Assembly: GCA_003669055.1 (NCBI GenBank)
Contig: RAYB01000034.1
Location: 1 to 55,818 of the forward strand
Reading direction: 5' to 3'
Length of the DNA: 55,818 nucleotides
Source of the DNA: a bacterium 1XD21-70
GTDB lineage: Bacteria > Bacillota > Clostridia > Lachnospirales > Lachnospiraceae
The translations under genes were made by a program, and so were the position numbers. Positions within the stretch are counted from its first letter, which is position 1. Each line of letters opens with the position of its first letter. The notes beneath the pieces are model-generated. The model saw nothing but the letters and a program-made list of their open reading frames with translations, did no database searches and was not told where the DNA came from. Of this stretch, positions 1-7,586 are shown in pieces.

Positions 1-540
1 GCGCTGTTTGCCAGCCATTTCCGGCTGAACAACCTGGTGGCAGTGGTAGACCACAACCATATGCAGAGCCTGGACTTCAATGAGAACACGATAGGGATCG
101 GGGATCTGGCCCTTAAATGGGAAGCCTTCGGGTGGAATGCAGTCCGGGTCAATGGGAATGACCATGGGCAGCTCAAGCATGCTTTCCAAAAGGCGGAAGG
201 GCTGGCCATGGAAGAGGGGCACAGGCCGACAGTGATTATAGCAGATACTATTAAGGGGTGCGGCATCCGCTTCATGGAAAATGACATCCTGTGGCACTAC
301 CGTTTCCCCCACGATGGCTGGGAATATGACATGGCGGTCACGTTGCTCCATAAGTGCATGCCGGAGGGGGTCGGGGATCCCTATACACCGGATGGGATCC
401 CTGACCCGGCGGTGCCGTCGGAGGGGGACGATATCGGGAATGACCATACGTTTTCGTATGGCTGGAAACCATCTTACCCGGAGAAAATGCGGCGGGTGGA
501 GGCAAAGCCGGGAACCGGGGGGCATATCCATGGGGTGTGA
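1..540 (+). CDS. Transketolase, N-terminal (TPP-binding) subunit, 5' end outside the window
   Basis: The reading frame is open from base 1 and ends at a TGA, so this is the 3' part of a gene. The visible residues show the thiamine-pyrophosphate half of a split transketolase: a VVDHNHMQS segment early on, then IADTIKGCG followed by a histidine-rich stretch. The partner half follows 72 bases downstream at 613-1539, which is the usual arrangement for two-gene transketolases. Such pairs occur both in pentose metabolism and in surface-polysaccharide loci, where they can transfer a ketol unit to a sugar precursor; here the neighbouring capsule genes favour the second role, but that is inference. 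The base composition is much richer in G+C than the glycosyltransferase genes that follow. Confidence 0.85.
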   Translation, partial: ALFASHFRLNNLVAVVDHNHMQSLDFNENTIGIGDLALKWEAFGWNAVRVNGNDHGQLKHAFQKAEGLAMEEGHRPTVIIADTIKGCGIRFMENDILWHYRFPHDGWEYDMAVTLLHKCMPEGVGDPYTPDGIPDPAVPSEGDDIGNDHTFSYGWKPSYPEKMRRVEAKPGTGGHIHGV

Positions 541-612
541 TGCCTGGGATAAAAGCCAGGGGATTTTGGCCGGGAATGGACTTGGCATGATTGGGAGATT
601 GGAGCAGATAAG

Positions 613-1539
613 ATGAGAGATACCTTTGTAAGGGCGCTGATACGCCTGGCAAAAGAAGACAAAAATATCGAACTGGTAACAGGTGACCTGGGGTTCGGGG
701 TTTTAAAGCCGTTCTGGGAACAGCTGCCGGACCAGTTCACCAATGCCGGGATCGCAGAGCAGAACATGGCCTCCCTGGCAGCCGGGATGGCATTGGAGGG
801 GAAGGCTGTTTTTACATATAGCATCGGGAATTTCCCGACGCTGCGCTGCCTGGAGCAGATCAGGAATGACTGCGCCTACCACAAGGCAAACGTAAAGATT
901 GTGTGTGTAGGGGGCGGGTTCGTCTATGGGGCGCTTGGGATGAGCCACCAGGCGACGGAAGACCTAGCCGTGATGCGTGCGCTCCCGGATGTGGTGGTGA
1001 TGGCGCCGGGTGACCTGGTGGAGGCAGAGGAATGCACGAAGGCCATAGCCAGGCACCCAGGAACCTGCTACCTGCGGCTGGGGCGCGGCGGGGAAAAACG
1101 GATCCATGAAAAGATCGAAGGCTTTGAGATTGGAAAGGCAGTTAAGATCCACGACGGAGAGCGGGTGGCAGTATTCTCTACAGGCGCCATATTTGATGAA
1201 GTGTCGGAGGCATATGAAATGCTGTGCCGGGAGGGCTTATCCCCTGCGGTTTATACATTTCCTACTGTGAAGCCGATGGATGAGGGACAGATCCGGCAAT
1301 GTGCCAGGGAGTTTGACCTGATTGTGACATGTGAGGAACATAATATTGTCGGCGGGTTCGGAAGTGCGGTGGCAGAGGTTATGGCAAACATGAGGGCACG
1401 TAAGGCATTTCAGATAAGGATTGGCTTGAATGACATATATGCGACACAGGTAGGAAGCCAGGCATATTTAAGGAGACAGTATGGCATGGATAAAACTGCG
1501 ATCAAAGAAAAGATTCTAAAGGCATTGGAAGATGGCTGA
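613..1539 (+). CDS. Transketolase, C-terminal subunit
   Basis: This 308-residue protein has the pyrimidine-binding and C-terminal domains of transketolase/DXP-synthase-type enzymes. The segment NAGIAEQNM near residue 50 carries the conserved glutamate that activates the TPP cofactor, and VFSTGAIFDE with the following region matches the C-terminal fold. It should form a heterodimer unit with the product of 1-540 and use TPP and a divalent metal in the cytoplasm. The ATG at 613 follows GGAGCAGATAAG. The two genes are probably co-transcribed. Which sugar it acts on cannot be read from the sequence; a role in making a precursor for the capsule is possible. Confidence 0.85.
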   Translation: MRDTFVRALIRLAKEDKNIELVTGDLGFGVLKPFWEQLPDQFTNAGIAEQNMASLAAGMALEGKAVFTYSIGNFPTLRCLEQIRNDCAYHKANVKIVCVGGGFVYGALGMSHQATEDLAVMRALPDVVVMAPGDLVEAEECTKAIARHPGTCYLRLGRGGEKRIHEKIEGFEIGKAVKIHDGERVAVFSTGAIFDEVSEAYEMLCREGLSPAVYTFPTVKPMDEGQIRQCAREFDLIVTCEEHNIVGGFGSAVAEVMANMRARKAFQIRIGLNDIYATQVGSQAYLRRQYGMDKTAIKEKILKALEDG

Positions 1540-1588
1540 AAGACTGATTTTTGCGAATGATGAGAGCGCTCCTGGCTGTAATGATTAA
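1532..1588 (+). other. 18-codon reading frame overlapping the transketolase stop, probable gene remnant
   Basis: An ATG at 1532 overlaps the stop of the transketolase gene by eight bases and opens an 18-codon frame that starts MAERLIFAND and ends at TAA 1586-1588. The overlap is typical of translational coupling to a downstream gene, but the frame dies after 18 codons and the DNA becomes A+T-rich immediately after. The simplest reading is the cut-off start of a gene that once followed the transketolase pair, marking a recombination joint. A chance overlap is also possible. Nothing else is seen in 1589-1655. Confidence 0.3.
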
Positions 1589-1655
1589 AAATAAATTTGG
1601 AGTTGGAAAAGTTGTGAGCTATGCGTTTTGGCTGGTTTATAGGGGAGGAAGTAAT

Positions 1656-2816
1656 ATGCTAATAATCAAGATTATATGGTGGTTTTCGGTATTTATCATT
1701 TTTGAAGCCATGATAGGTTATCCTTTATCACTTATTGCATTAGATAAAATTATAAAAAGAAAAAACAAAAAGGACTATTTGTATGAGCCGACAGTATCTG
1801 TTATGGTTGCGGCACATAATGAAGAAAAAGTAATAGAGAAAAAACTCAACAATTTGCTTGAATTGGATTATCCGCATGAAAAGCTTGATTTTCTTATTGC
1901 ATCAGATTTCTCGACAGATGGAACAAATGAGATTGTTGAACAATTTATTAAGTCTCATCCAGAGCGGAAAATACAGATTCATAAATCAAAAAGCCATTTG
2001 GGAAAGACAAATGCACAGGATGAAACACAGGAATTGTGTGATTCTGAAATACTGGTGATGACAGACGCGAACGCAATGATGGAAAAAGAATCCGTTAGAG
2101 AATTGGTGGCTTCATTCTCATCGGATGATATAGCGTATGTAACCGGTCAATTGAAATATATTAATTCTACCAGTAATGTTACTGCTGGTTCAGAGGGGTT
2201 TTATTGGAAATTAGATTTAATGTGCCGGAATATTGAAAGTAATATTCAGACAATAACGGCAGGAAATGGTTCCATATATGCTGTAAGAAATAGCGAATAC
2301 ATAAAGATAGAGCCGATTAAAAGCCACGATTTATTTTTTCCTCATATATATGCTTTGAAAAAGAAGAGGGCTATTTATAATCCGGAAGCAGTGGCATACG
2401 AAAAGGCAGGGGAGACGGTAGGGGATGAGTTTAAAAGAAAGGTAAGGATGAGCAGAGGAGTATTATCCAGCATTCTGCCAAGCTTGGAAATATTAAATAT
2501 ATTCCGCTACCGTTGGTATTCTTATTTCTATTTTGGGCACCGCAGCTGCAGGTACCTTCTTTGGCTGTCCCATTGCCTTTTATTGATTTCAAATGCTTTT
2601 TTGCTAGGGGGAGGTTGGTTTTGGAGACTGGCATTTGCAGTCCAATTATTATTTTATTGCATTGCAATAATTGGCTGGACATCAAAAAGCAAAAACCGTG
2701 TTTTCAGAATGGCTGCTTATTATTGCATGACCATAATAGCACAGTGGTACGGTGTATATAACATTTTAACAGGAAGAGCAAAACCGGTTTGGGAAAAGGC
2801 AGAGACAACAAGATAA
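1656..2816 (+). CDS. Membrane-associated GT2 family glycosyltransferase
   Basis: The 386-residue product has an N-terminal membrane segment (residues 3-25), a GT2 catalytic domain and two or three C-terminal membrane segments. The GT-A motifs are visible: AAHNEE at 52-57, SDFSTDGT at 83-90, the acidic TDANA at 136-140, and RKVRMSRG in place of the Q/RxxRW motif of processive enzymes. This layout resembles hyaluronan- or cellulose-synthase-like transferases that work at the inner face of the membrane. I chose the ATG at 1656 because AGGGGAGGAAG lies just upstream; a longer in-frame reading from 1551 has no such site. The gene is A+T-rich and begins the low-G+C stretch of the capsule locus. The donor and acceptor sugars are unknown. 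Confidence 0.8.
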   Translation: MLIIKIIWWFSVFIIFEAMIGYPLSLIALDKIIKRKNKKDYLYEPTVSVMVAAHNEEKVIEKKLNNLLELDYPHEKLDFLIASDFSTDGTNEIVEQFIKSHPERKIQIHKSKSHLGKTNAQDETQELCDSEILVMTDANAMMEKESVRELVASFSSDDIAYVTGQLKYINSTSNVTAGSEGFYWKLDLMCRNIESNIQTITAGNGSIYAVRNSEYIKIEPIKSHDLFFPHIYALKKKRAIYNPEAVAYEKAGETVGDEFKRKVRMSRGVLSSILPSLEILNIFRYRWYSYFYFGHRSCRYLLWLSHCLLLISNAFLLGGGWFWRLAFAVQLLFYCIAIIGWTSKSKNRVFRMAAYYCMTIIAQWYGVYNILTGRAKPVWEKAETTR

Positions 2817-2828
2817 GGAGAGATACTG

Positions 2829-3788
2829 ATGATTGTCGTCCAGATGATGGGGAACTTAGGGAACCAATTATTTATATATGCAATGGCAAGGGCGCTTCAG
2901 CTTGAATATGGGGATGATATAGTCTTTGATTTAAACGGGCTCAAGAGGTTTTACTATTCTTCAGAATATAGGCTTGACCGCTTGAATTTACCTAAGGAAA
3001 AAATTTCGGTTGATTTGGATAGCGTACCCACGGATATCAAAAAAAGGTATATAAGAACTTCAAAATTATATCACATAGAACAAAAATTTCATAGAATCAT
3101 GAGAAAAGACAGCCTGGTTCCGGATGAAGTTACCATGCGTTGGCTAAAAAGAGGATGCTATTACACGTTTAGCAGGTCATATTTTGATTTTCCTAAAATA
3201 ACAGCAAAGGACAAATTTGTATATGGCTATTTCCAGAACGCAAAATATTTTGAGAAATATGCTGACATCATCCGGCCGGAATGTATGGTTTCGGATGAAC
3301 CGGATGATTATGACAGAAGGATGCTGCCGCTTATACAAGATTCCAATTCGGTTGCAGTCAGTATGAGGGCAATCAATGAGTTGGGGGTTAGTTTTATTGA
3401 TTATGATTATTACTGCCGGGCGATGGAAATGTTGGATGAACGAATTGACAATCCAACATTTTTTGTGTTTTCTGATAATGTGGAGGCAGTAAAGGAAAAC
3501 GTGAAGTTTCCGTATCCGGTAGAGTATGTCACACCGAGGGATTCCTGCCATGGGCTTAGGCTTATGTACAATTGTAAGCATTTTATAATAGCGAACAGTA
3601 CGTTTTCATGGTGGGGGGCATATCTTGGGAACAATCCGGAAAAGACCGTTATTATGCCGGATAAAATTGATAAAGAAGGAGCAGGGCGTGAGGGGTATTA
3701 TTTTCAAGAAGCCATCAGGATCCCATGCTCTTTTATCCGTTATAAATGGGATCTTGACCAAATTATACATCAGAAATATGCGAAGTAG
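2829..3788 (+). CDS. GT11-type fucosyltransferase-like protein
   Basis: The 319-residue protein resembles alpha-1,2-fucosyltransferases of family GT11. The N-terminal GNLGNQLFIYAMARAL matches the family's first block, and STFSWWGAYL near residue 260 matches its C-terminal hallmark. The middle donor-binding motif, normally H-x-R-R-x-D, reads SMRAINE at about residues 178-184, so the first histidine and the usual arginine-aspartate are not conserved. Either this subfamily uses another donor or the enzyme has changed activity. It follows the GT2 gene after 12 bases with a GGAG site and is part of the same operon. GDP-fucose synthesis genes are not in the window. Confidence 0.75.
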   Translation: MIVVQMMGNLGNQLFIYAMARALQLEYGDDIVFDLNGLKRFYYSSEYRLDRLNLPKEKISVDLDSVPTDIKKRYIRTSKLYHIEQKFHRIMRKDSLVPDEVTMRWLKRGCYYTFSRSYFDFPKITAKDKFVYGYFQNAKYFEKYADIIRPECMVSDEPDDYDRRMLPLIQDSNSVAVSMRAINELGVSFIDYDYYCRAMEMLDERIDNPTFFVFSDNVEAVKENVKFPYPVEYVTPRDSCHGLRLMYNCKHFIIANSTFSWWGAYLGNNPEKTVIMPDKIDKEGAGREGYYFQEAIRIPCSFIRYKWDLDQIIHQKYAK

Positions 3789-3808
3789 CTTTAAGGAGGA
3801 AGAAAAAA

Positions 3809-4939
3809 ATGATAAATGTGATGCAACCTACTCTTGGCCGGGAAGAACTTGACCGGATCAAAGAGGTATTTGATTCAAATTGGATTGGAAAAGGAAAATT
3901 GGTTGCGGATTTTGAGAAGATGTATGCCAAGCATCTGGGTTCCACACCGGATAGGGTGCTTTCCACAAATTGCTGCAGCGAAGGGCTGTTTTCTTCCATG
4001 CACCTTTGTGATATTAAGCCTGGGGATGAAGTTATCGTGCCTACCACCAGCTTTGTAGGGGCGGGCAATGCCGTATGTGCCAATGGGTCAAAGCTGGTTC
4101 TTTGCGATGTGGATCCCCGCACCCTGAATGCCAGGGCCACAGACATTGAGAAGGCGATCACCCCGAAGACAAAGGCAGTCCTTCTCCTCCATTTTGGGGG
4201 TATCCCCTGTGATATGGACACGATTATGCCTTTGGCAGAAGCCTACGGTCTGAAGGTCATTGAGGATTGTGCGGCAGGAGTTTGCTCTGCCTATAAAGGA
4301 AAAGCCTTGGGAACCCATGGGGATATGGCGATGTGGTCCTTTGATGCCATGAAAATATTGGTCTGCGGTGATGGCGCAATCCTTCACTTTAGAGATCCGG
4401 AAATAAGGGAAAAGGCAGACAAATGGCTGTATTTCGGCTTAGAGGCAAAAAGCGGGTATGAGAACAGTGTTGCCCAAAAGTGGTGGGAGTTTGATATTTC
4501 TGCATTTGGCCACAGGGCAATTATGAATGATGTAACTGCTGCAATGGCCATTGAGCAATTTAAGAAGCTCCCTATGTTTATGGAAAAACGTGAAGCCGTC
4601 CATCGGGCTTACAACGAAGGGCTGAAGGATCTTGCATGGATTGACCTTCCGGCGCCGATGGAAGAAGGATGCAAATCTTCCTACTATTTTTACCATATTC
4701 AGATTAAGAACGGAAAACGCGACGAACTGGCTTTTTTCCTTCGCAATGAAGATATCTATACGACTTACCGCTATTTTCCCCTTCACCGGGTGCCCCATTA
4801 TGGGATCGGCGGAAATTTCCCGGGAGCGGATTATGCGGCAGATAATACATTGTGCCTGCCGATGCATCAGAACCTGACGGCGGATGAAGTACAAAAAATC
4901 ATTGATACGATTAAAGGATTCGGAGCGAAGTATTGCTAA
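3809..4939 (+). CDS. DegT/DnrJ/EryC1-type PLP-dependent sugar aminotransferase
   Basis: This 376-residue protein is a nucleotide-sugar aminotransferase of the DegT/AHBA-synthase family. D153 (in EDCAAG) should bind the pyridine nitrogen of PLP and K182 (in FDAMKILVCGDGA) should form the Schiff base, both at the usual positions. It would convert a keto sugar nucleotide to an amino sugar with glutamate as donor. The next gene is a GNAT acyltransferase, so the product is probably N-acylated before use by a glycosyltransferase. AAGGAGGAAG precedes the ATG. Its base composition is richer in G+C than the flanking glycosyltransferase genes, which suggests a separate origin within a mosaic locus. Confidence 0.85.
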   Translation: MINVMQPTLGREELDRIKEVFDSNWIGKGKLVADFEKMYAKHLGSTPDRVLSTNCCSEGLFSSMHLCDIKPGDEVIVPTTSFVGAGNAVCANGSKLVLCDVDPRTLNARATDIEKAITPKTKAVLLLHFGGIPCDMDTIMPLAEAYGLKVIEDCAAGVCSAYKGKALGTHGDMAMWSFDAMKILVCGDGAILHFRDPEIREKADKWLYFGLEAKSGYENSVAQKWWEFDISAFGHRAIMNDVTAAMAIEQFKKLPMFMEKREAVHRAYNEGLKDLAWIDLPAPMEEGCKSSYYFYHIQIKNGKRDELAFFLRNEDIYTTYRYFPLHRVPHYGIGGNFPGADYAADNTLCLPMHQNLTADEVQKIIDTIKGFGAKYC

Positions 4940-4956
4940 AGGGGAGGTATAAAGGA

Positions 4957-5475
4957 ATGAGGATTTTTCTGCGCCCTGTCAGAATAGAAGATGGACCAAA
5001 CATTGTAAAATGGCGGAATTCGGAGAAAGTAAAGGCCCATTGCTTTGACAAGAGCCAAGTTACTTTGGAGTCAAACGAGAAATTTTATCATGCATATATC
5101 AAGACAGGAAAATATAAACAGTTTATTGTGGAACGAATCGATGAGGACTTTGGTGTTTCTTCTTATCCGATTGCCACGGTGTACTTAAAAGATATGGATT
5201 TGGGGAACCGCCGCTGCGAGTTTTGTATCTTTACCAGCGATGACCAGGAATGGAATACAAAAAGCCAAAGGATTGCCATCCGGCAGCTCTTAAAGAAGGC
5301 ATTTGAAGAATACAATATGCATAAAGTTTATTCTTATGTATTTAGGGAGAACCGTGACGAAGCGGAACTTTTGATTCAATCCGGCTTTCATGAAGAGGCG
5401 GTACTGGAGGCAGAGGCTTTTGACAGGAATGGAAATTATGTTGACGTACTTAGGATGTGCGTTATTGAGGGATAA
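4957..5475 (+). CDS. GNAT-family N-acetyltransferase, probably on the amino sugar
   Basis: The 172-residue product has the layout of small GNAT acetyltransferases such as PseH or RimJ/RimL types: FLRPVRIEDG and KWRNSEKV at the N terminus, a central beta-strand block, and NRDEAELLIQSGF near the C terminus where the acetyl-CoA pocket closes. I chose the ATG at 4957 because GGGGAGG lies nine bases upstream; an upstream ATG at 4933 overlaps the aminotransferase stop but lacks a site. Position directly behind the DegT aminotransferase suggests that it N-acylates the amino sugar made there. The acyl group could be acetyl or another, and the sugar is not identified. Confidence 0.75.
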   Translation: MRIFLRPVRIEDGPNIVKWRNSEKVKAHCFDKSQVTLESNEKFYHAYIKTGKYKQFIVERIDEDFGVSSYPIATVYLKDMDLGNRRCEFCIFTSDDQEWNTKSQRIAIRQLLKKAFEEYNMHKVYSYVFRENRDEAELLIQSGFHEEAVLEAEAFDRNGNYVDVLRMCVIEG

Positions 5476-5488
5476 TAGAGGGGAAAGT

Positions 5489-6139
5489 ATGGGATTTACG
5501 ATTATTAAGCAAATATACCGTTGCACTTTAGGGAAATTAATAACTTGGCATGTGAATGCCAGGGACCAGAAAAGGGGGCTGGACTTTTCCAGGGAGGTGG
5601 ATACAAAAGAAGGGGTAAAATACGGAGCCCCTTCAACGGCAAGGACACAGCATATTGTACGGAAGTATTTCGGAGATAATATTACGGAAGAAGATTCCAT
5701 CATTGATATCGGATGCGGGAAAGGAAGAATGCTGGCTTTTTTTGCAGAGTTTCCTTTTAAGCAGATCTGTGGGCTTGAGTATGTGCAGGAGATGGTTGAC
5801 ATTGCTAAAAATAATATAGGCGTCCTTGGATTAGGGGGGGGGGTAAAAATAATTGCTGGGGATGCACGGGTTTATGAAGATCTGGACCAGTACAATTATT
5901 TCTACATGTCAAATCCTTTTTGGGAGGATGATATTATGGTAGCTTTAATAAAAAACATTAAGAAGAGCATATCAAGAAATAATAGGATGATACATATCAT
6001 CTACAACAATCCAAGGCAGGAAAATATATTAATATCGCAAGGTTTGGTATTGGAAAAGGAGATGCCTGTATTTTTTAATACAAAGGTGAATGTATATACT
6101 TTTTCGGCGCAGCAACAGACTAAGAATAATGTGGTATAG
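5489..6139 (+). CDS. SAM-dependent class I methyltransferase with an internal G10 tract
   Basis: The 216-residue protein carries methyltransferase motif I as DIGCGKGR at residues 73-80 and an acidic residue at the end of the next strand (GLEYVQEM). It would methylate a sugar or other group of the polysaccharide; the acceptor is unknown. AGAGGGGAAAG precedes the ATG at 5489. Codons 116-118 lie in a run of ten G (5834-5843). With ten G the frame is intact. Nine G would put TAA directly after the tract, and eleven would give TGA about twelve codons later, so slippage would switch the gene off. It overlaps the next gene by 11 bases. Confidence 0.75.
   Translation: MGFTIIKQIYRCTLGKLITWHVNARDQKRGLDFSREVDTKEGVKYGAPSTARTQHIVRKYFGDNITEEDSIIDIGCGKGRMLAFFAEFPFKQICGLEYVQEMVDIAKNNIGVLGLGGGVKIIAGDARVYEDLDQYNYFYMSNPFWEDDIMVALIKNIKKSISRNNRMIHIIYNNPRQENILISQGLVLEKEMPVFFNTKVNVYTFSAQQQTKNNVV
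5834..5843 (+). repeat. Poly-G tract (10 G) in the methyltransferase gene
   Basis: Ten consecutive G lie inside the coding sequence and are followed by TAAAAA. The current length keeps the gene in frame, while loss of one G creates an immediate stop. Such homopolymers are known slippage sites for phase variation in other bacteria. Confidence 0.7.
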
Positions 6140-6734
6140 AAAAATGAGCATAAAGAAAGTGATAAAGCAAGCTTTGACAATAGCAACCCATCCAATCGTA
6201 TCCATCCATTTAATGAAAGAGGGCACAAAAAATTTTTATATCGGGCCGAGGATGAACATAAAAGGCATCCGCAGCTTTCATTTGGGTTCTAATAGCACAA
6301 TTGGAAAAGACAGCCGGTTTTTATGCGTTTTTGGATATGGGGGGGGGTACTACGAACCCAGTGTTAAGATAGGAAACAACGTTTACATAGCATACCATTT
6401 TACGGCAATGGCGGCGGCGCCGATTGTAATCGGTGACCATTCACTGATTGCAAGCGGTGTTGTCATTACCTCTGAAAACCATGGAACCAATCCGGAAATA
6501 GCGGAATCCTATGCGGATACACCCTTGGAGGCCAAGCCGGTGGAGATAGGGAAAGGATGCTGGATTGGTGAGAATGTAATTATAACCCCAGGTGTTACGC
6601 TTGGTGAAAGATGCATTGTAGCAGCAGGAGCCGTTGTTACAAAATCATTTCCGGCATATTCTATGGTGGGAGGTGTGCCTGCTAAGTTAATCAAGGTTTA
6701 TAACCATGAAACGCATAGGTGGGAGAGGCTATAA
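6129..6734 (+). CDS. Left-handed beta-helix (hexapeptide repeat) acetyltransferase with an internal G9 tract
   Basis: The 201-residue protein shows the hexapeptide repeats of the LbH superfamily and the ending typical of sugar O-acetyltransferases: GKGCWIGENVIITPGVTLG, then GAVVTKSFPAYSMVGGVPAK. The SENHG segment supplies the likely catalytic histidine. It should acetylate a sugar hydroxyl of the capsule using acetyl-CoA. Residues 71-73 are encoded by a run of nine G (6339-6347). One G less or more gives a stop within about eight codons, so the gene is switchable by slippage and is currently on. The start is uncertain: ATG 6129 and ATG 6144 are both possible and neither has a strong site. Confidence 0.8.
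   Translation: MWYRKMSIKKVIKQALTIATHPIVSIHLMKEGTKNFYIGPRMNIKGIRSFHLGSNSTIGKDSRFLCVFGYGGGYYEPSVKIGNNVYIAYHFTAMAAAPIVIGDHSLIASGVVITSENHGTNPEIAESYADTPLEAKPVEIGKGCWIGENVIITPGVTLGERCIVAAGAVVTKSFPAYSMVGGVPAKLIKVYNHETHRWERL
6339..6347 (+). repeat. Poly-G tract (9 G) in the acetyltransferase gene
   Basis: Nine consecutive G encode three glycines before the hexapeptide repeats. The present length is in frame. Eight G leads to TAG and ten G leads to TAA shortly downstream. Confidence 0.7.
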
Positions 6735-7566
6735 GCCCAGGAAAGTAGGGGATCGAGTGGAGCATTTTAAATATGTAGCCATAGTACTTGTATATAGAAA
6801 TGTAAAAGACCTGGAAGAATGTATTGACAGTATTTATAGGAGGATTCCGGACTCAAAAATAATTGTTGTGAATGCATTTCATGATGAGGAATCGAAAGGG
6901 AGGATACAGAAAGCTGCCGAAAACGGCGGCTGTATTTTTATCAATGTTGAGAATAAGGGTTATAGCTACGGGAATAACCGCGGGATAGAATATGCGCGGG
7001 AAAATTTTAGTTTTGAATATATCATTATATCTAATCCTGACATTACGGTAGGAAAATTTGACAGTGATATGATAAGCAGGCATCCGGAATATGGGATTAT
7101 AGCGCCTCGTATCATTGCCGCTTCCGGCAGATACCAAAATCCCATGGGTGTGATAAGAAACCGGTTGTCAGAGAGATTAGAGTTTATAGGATTTGAAAAA
7201 AATAATAAGTTTTTGTTAATGGCAGGGATCGGAATCAATAAGCTTATCAGAAAAGCGGTAGTCACCATACACCGGTTTGATAAAAGGCCTTACAGGATAT
7301 ATGAGGCCCATGGAAGTTTTGTAATTATGTCGAAAATAGCAATTGACGCACTTTATCCGGTATATGACGAGAATTTGTTCTTGTTTGCAGAAGAAGGCGT
7401 GTTGGCTTATAAAGCGAAGAAGGCTGATATTAAAACAGGGCAATTTGATGAAATCGTAATATACCATAAAGAGGATGGGAGCATGAAACTGAGCAATCTT
7501 TCGCTTAATGATGAAATGAAAAAGGCAAACCTGTATTTTTACAAAAAATATGTAGCCGGATCATAA
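6706..7566 (+). CDS. GT2 family glycosyltransferase, rhamnosyltransferase-like
   Basis: The product has the GT-A fold motifs of small GT2 enzymes: VAIVLVYRNVKDLEECIDS at the start, GYSYGNNRGIEYA in the middle, and SNPDI as the metal-binding acidic motif. Later YEAHGSFVIMSK and LFLFAEEG match the acceptor-side motifs of rhamnosyltransferase-like proteins. It probably adds one sugar to the repeat unit on undecaprenyl pyrophosphate at the inner face of the membrane. The ATG at 6706 overlaps the previous gene by 29 bases. A GTG at 6757, preceded by AGTAGGGGA, begins just before the conserved domain and may be the true start. Confidence 0.8.
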   Translation: MKRIGGRGYKPRKVGDRVEHFKYVAIVLVYRNVKDLEECIDSIYRRIPDSKIIVVNAFHDEESKGRIQKAAENGGCIFINVENKGYSYGNNRGIEYARENFSFEYIIISNPDITVGKFDSDMISRHPEYGIIAPRIIAASGRYQNPMGVIRNRLSERLEFIGFEKNNKFLLMAGIGINKLIRKAVVTIHRFDKRPYRIYEAHGSFVIMSKIAIDALYPVYDENLFLFAEEGVLAYKAKKADIKTGQFDEIVIYHKEDGSMKLSNLSLNDEMKKANLYFYKKYVAGS

Positions 7567-7586
7567 CATGGGAGGAACTGCATTAA

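Noticed and set aside
1551..1655. In-frame extension of the first glycosyltransferase to an ATG at 1551
   Set aside because: No ribosome binding site there, while ATG 1656 has a perfect one and starts at the membrane segment.
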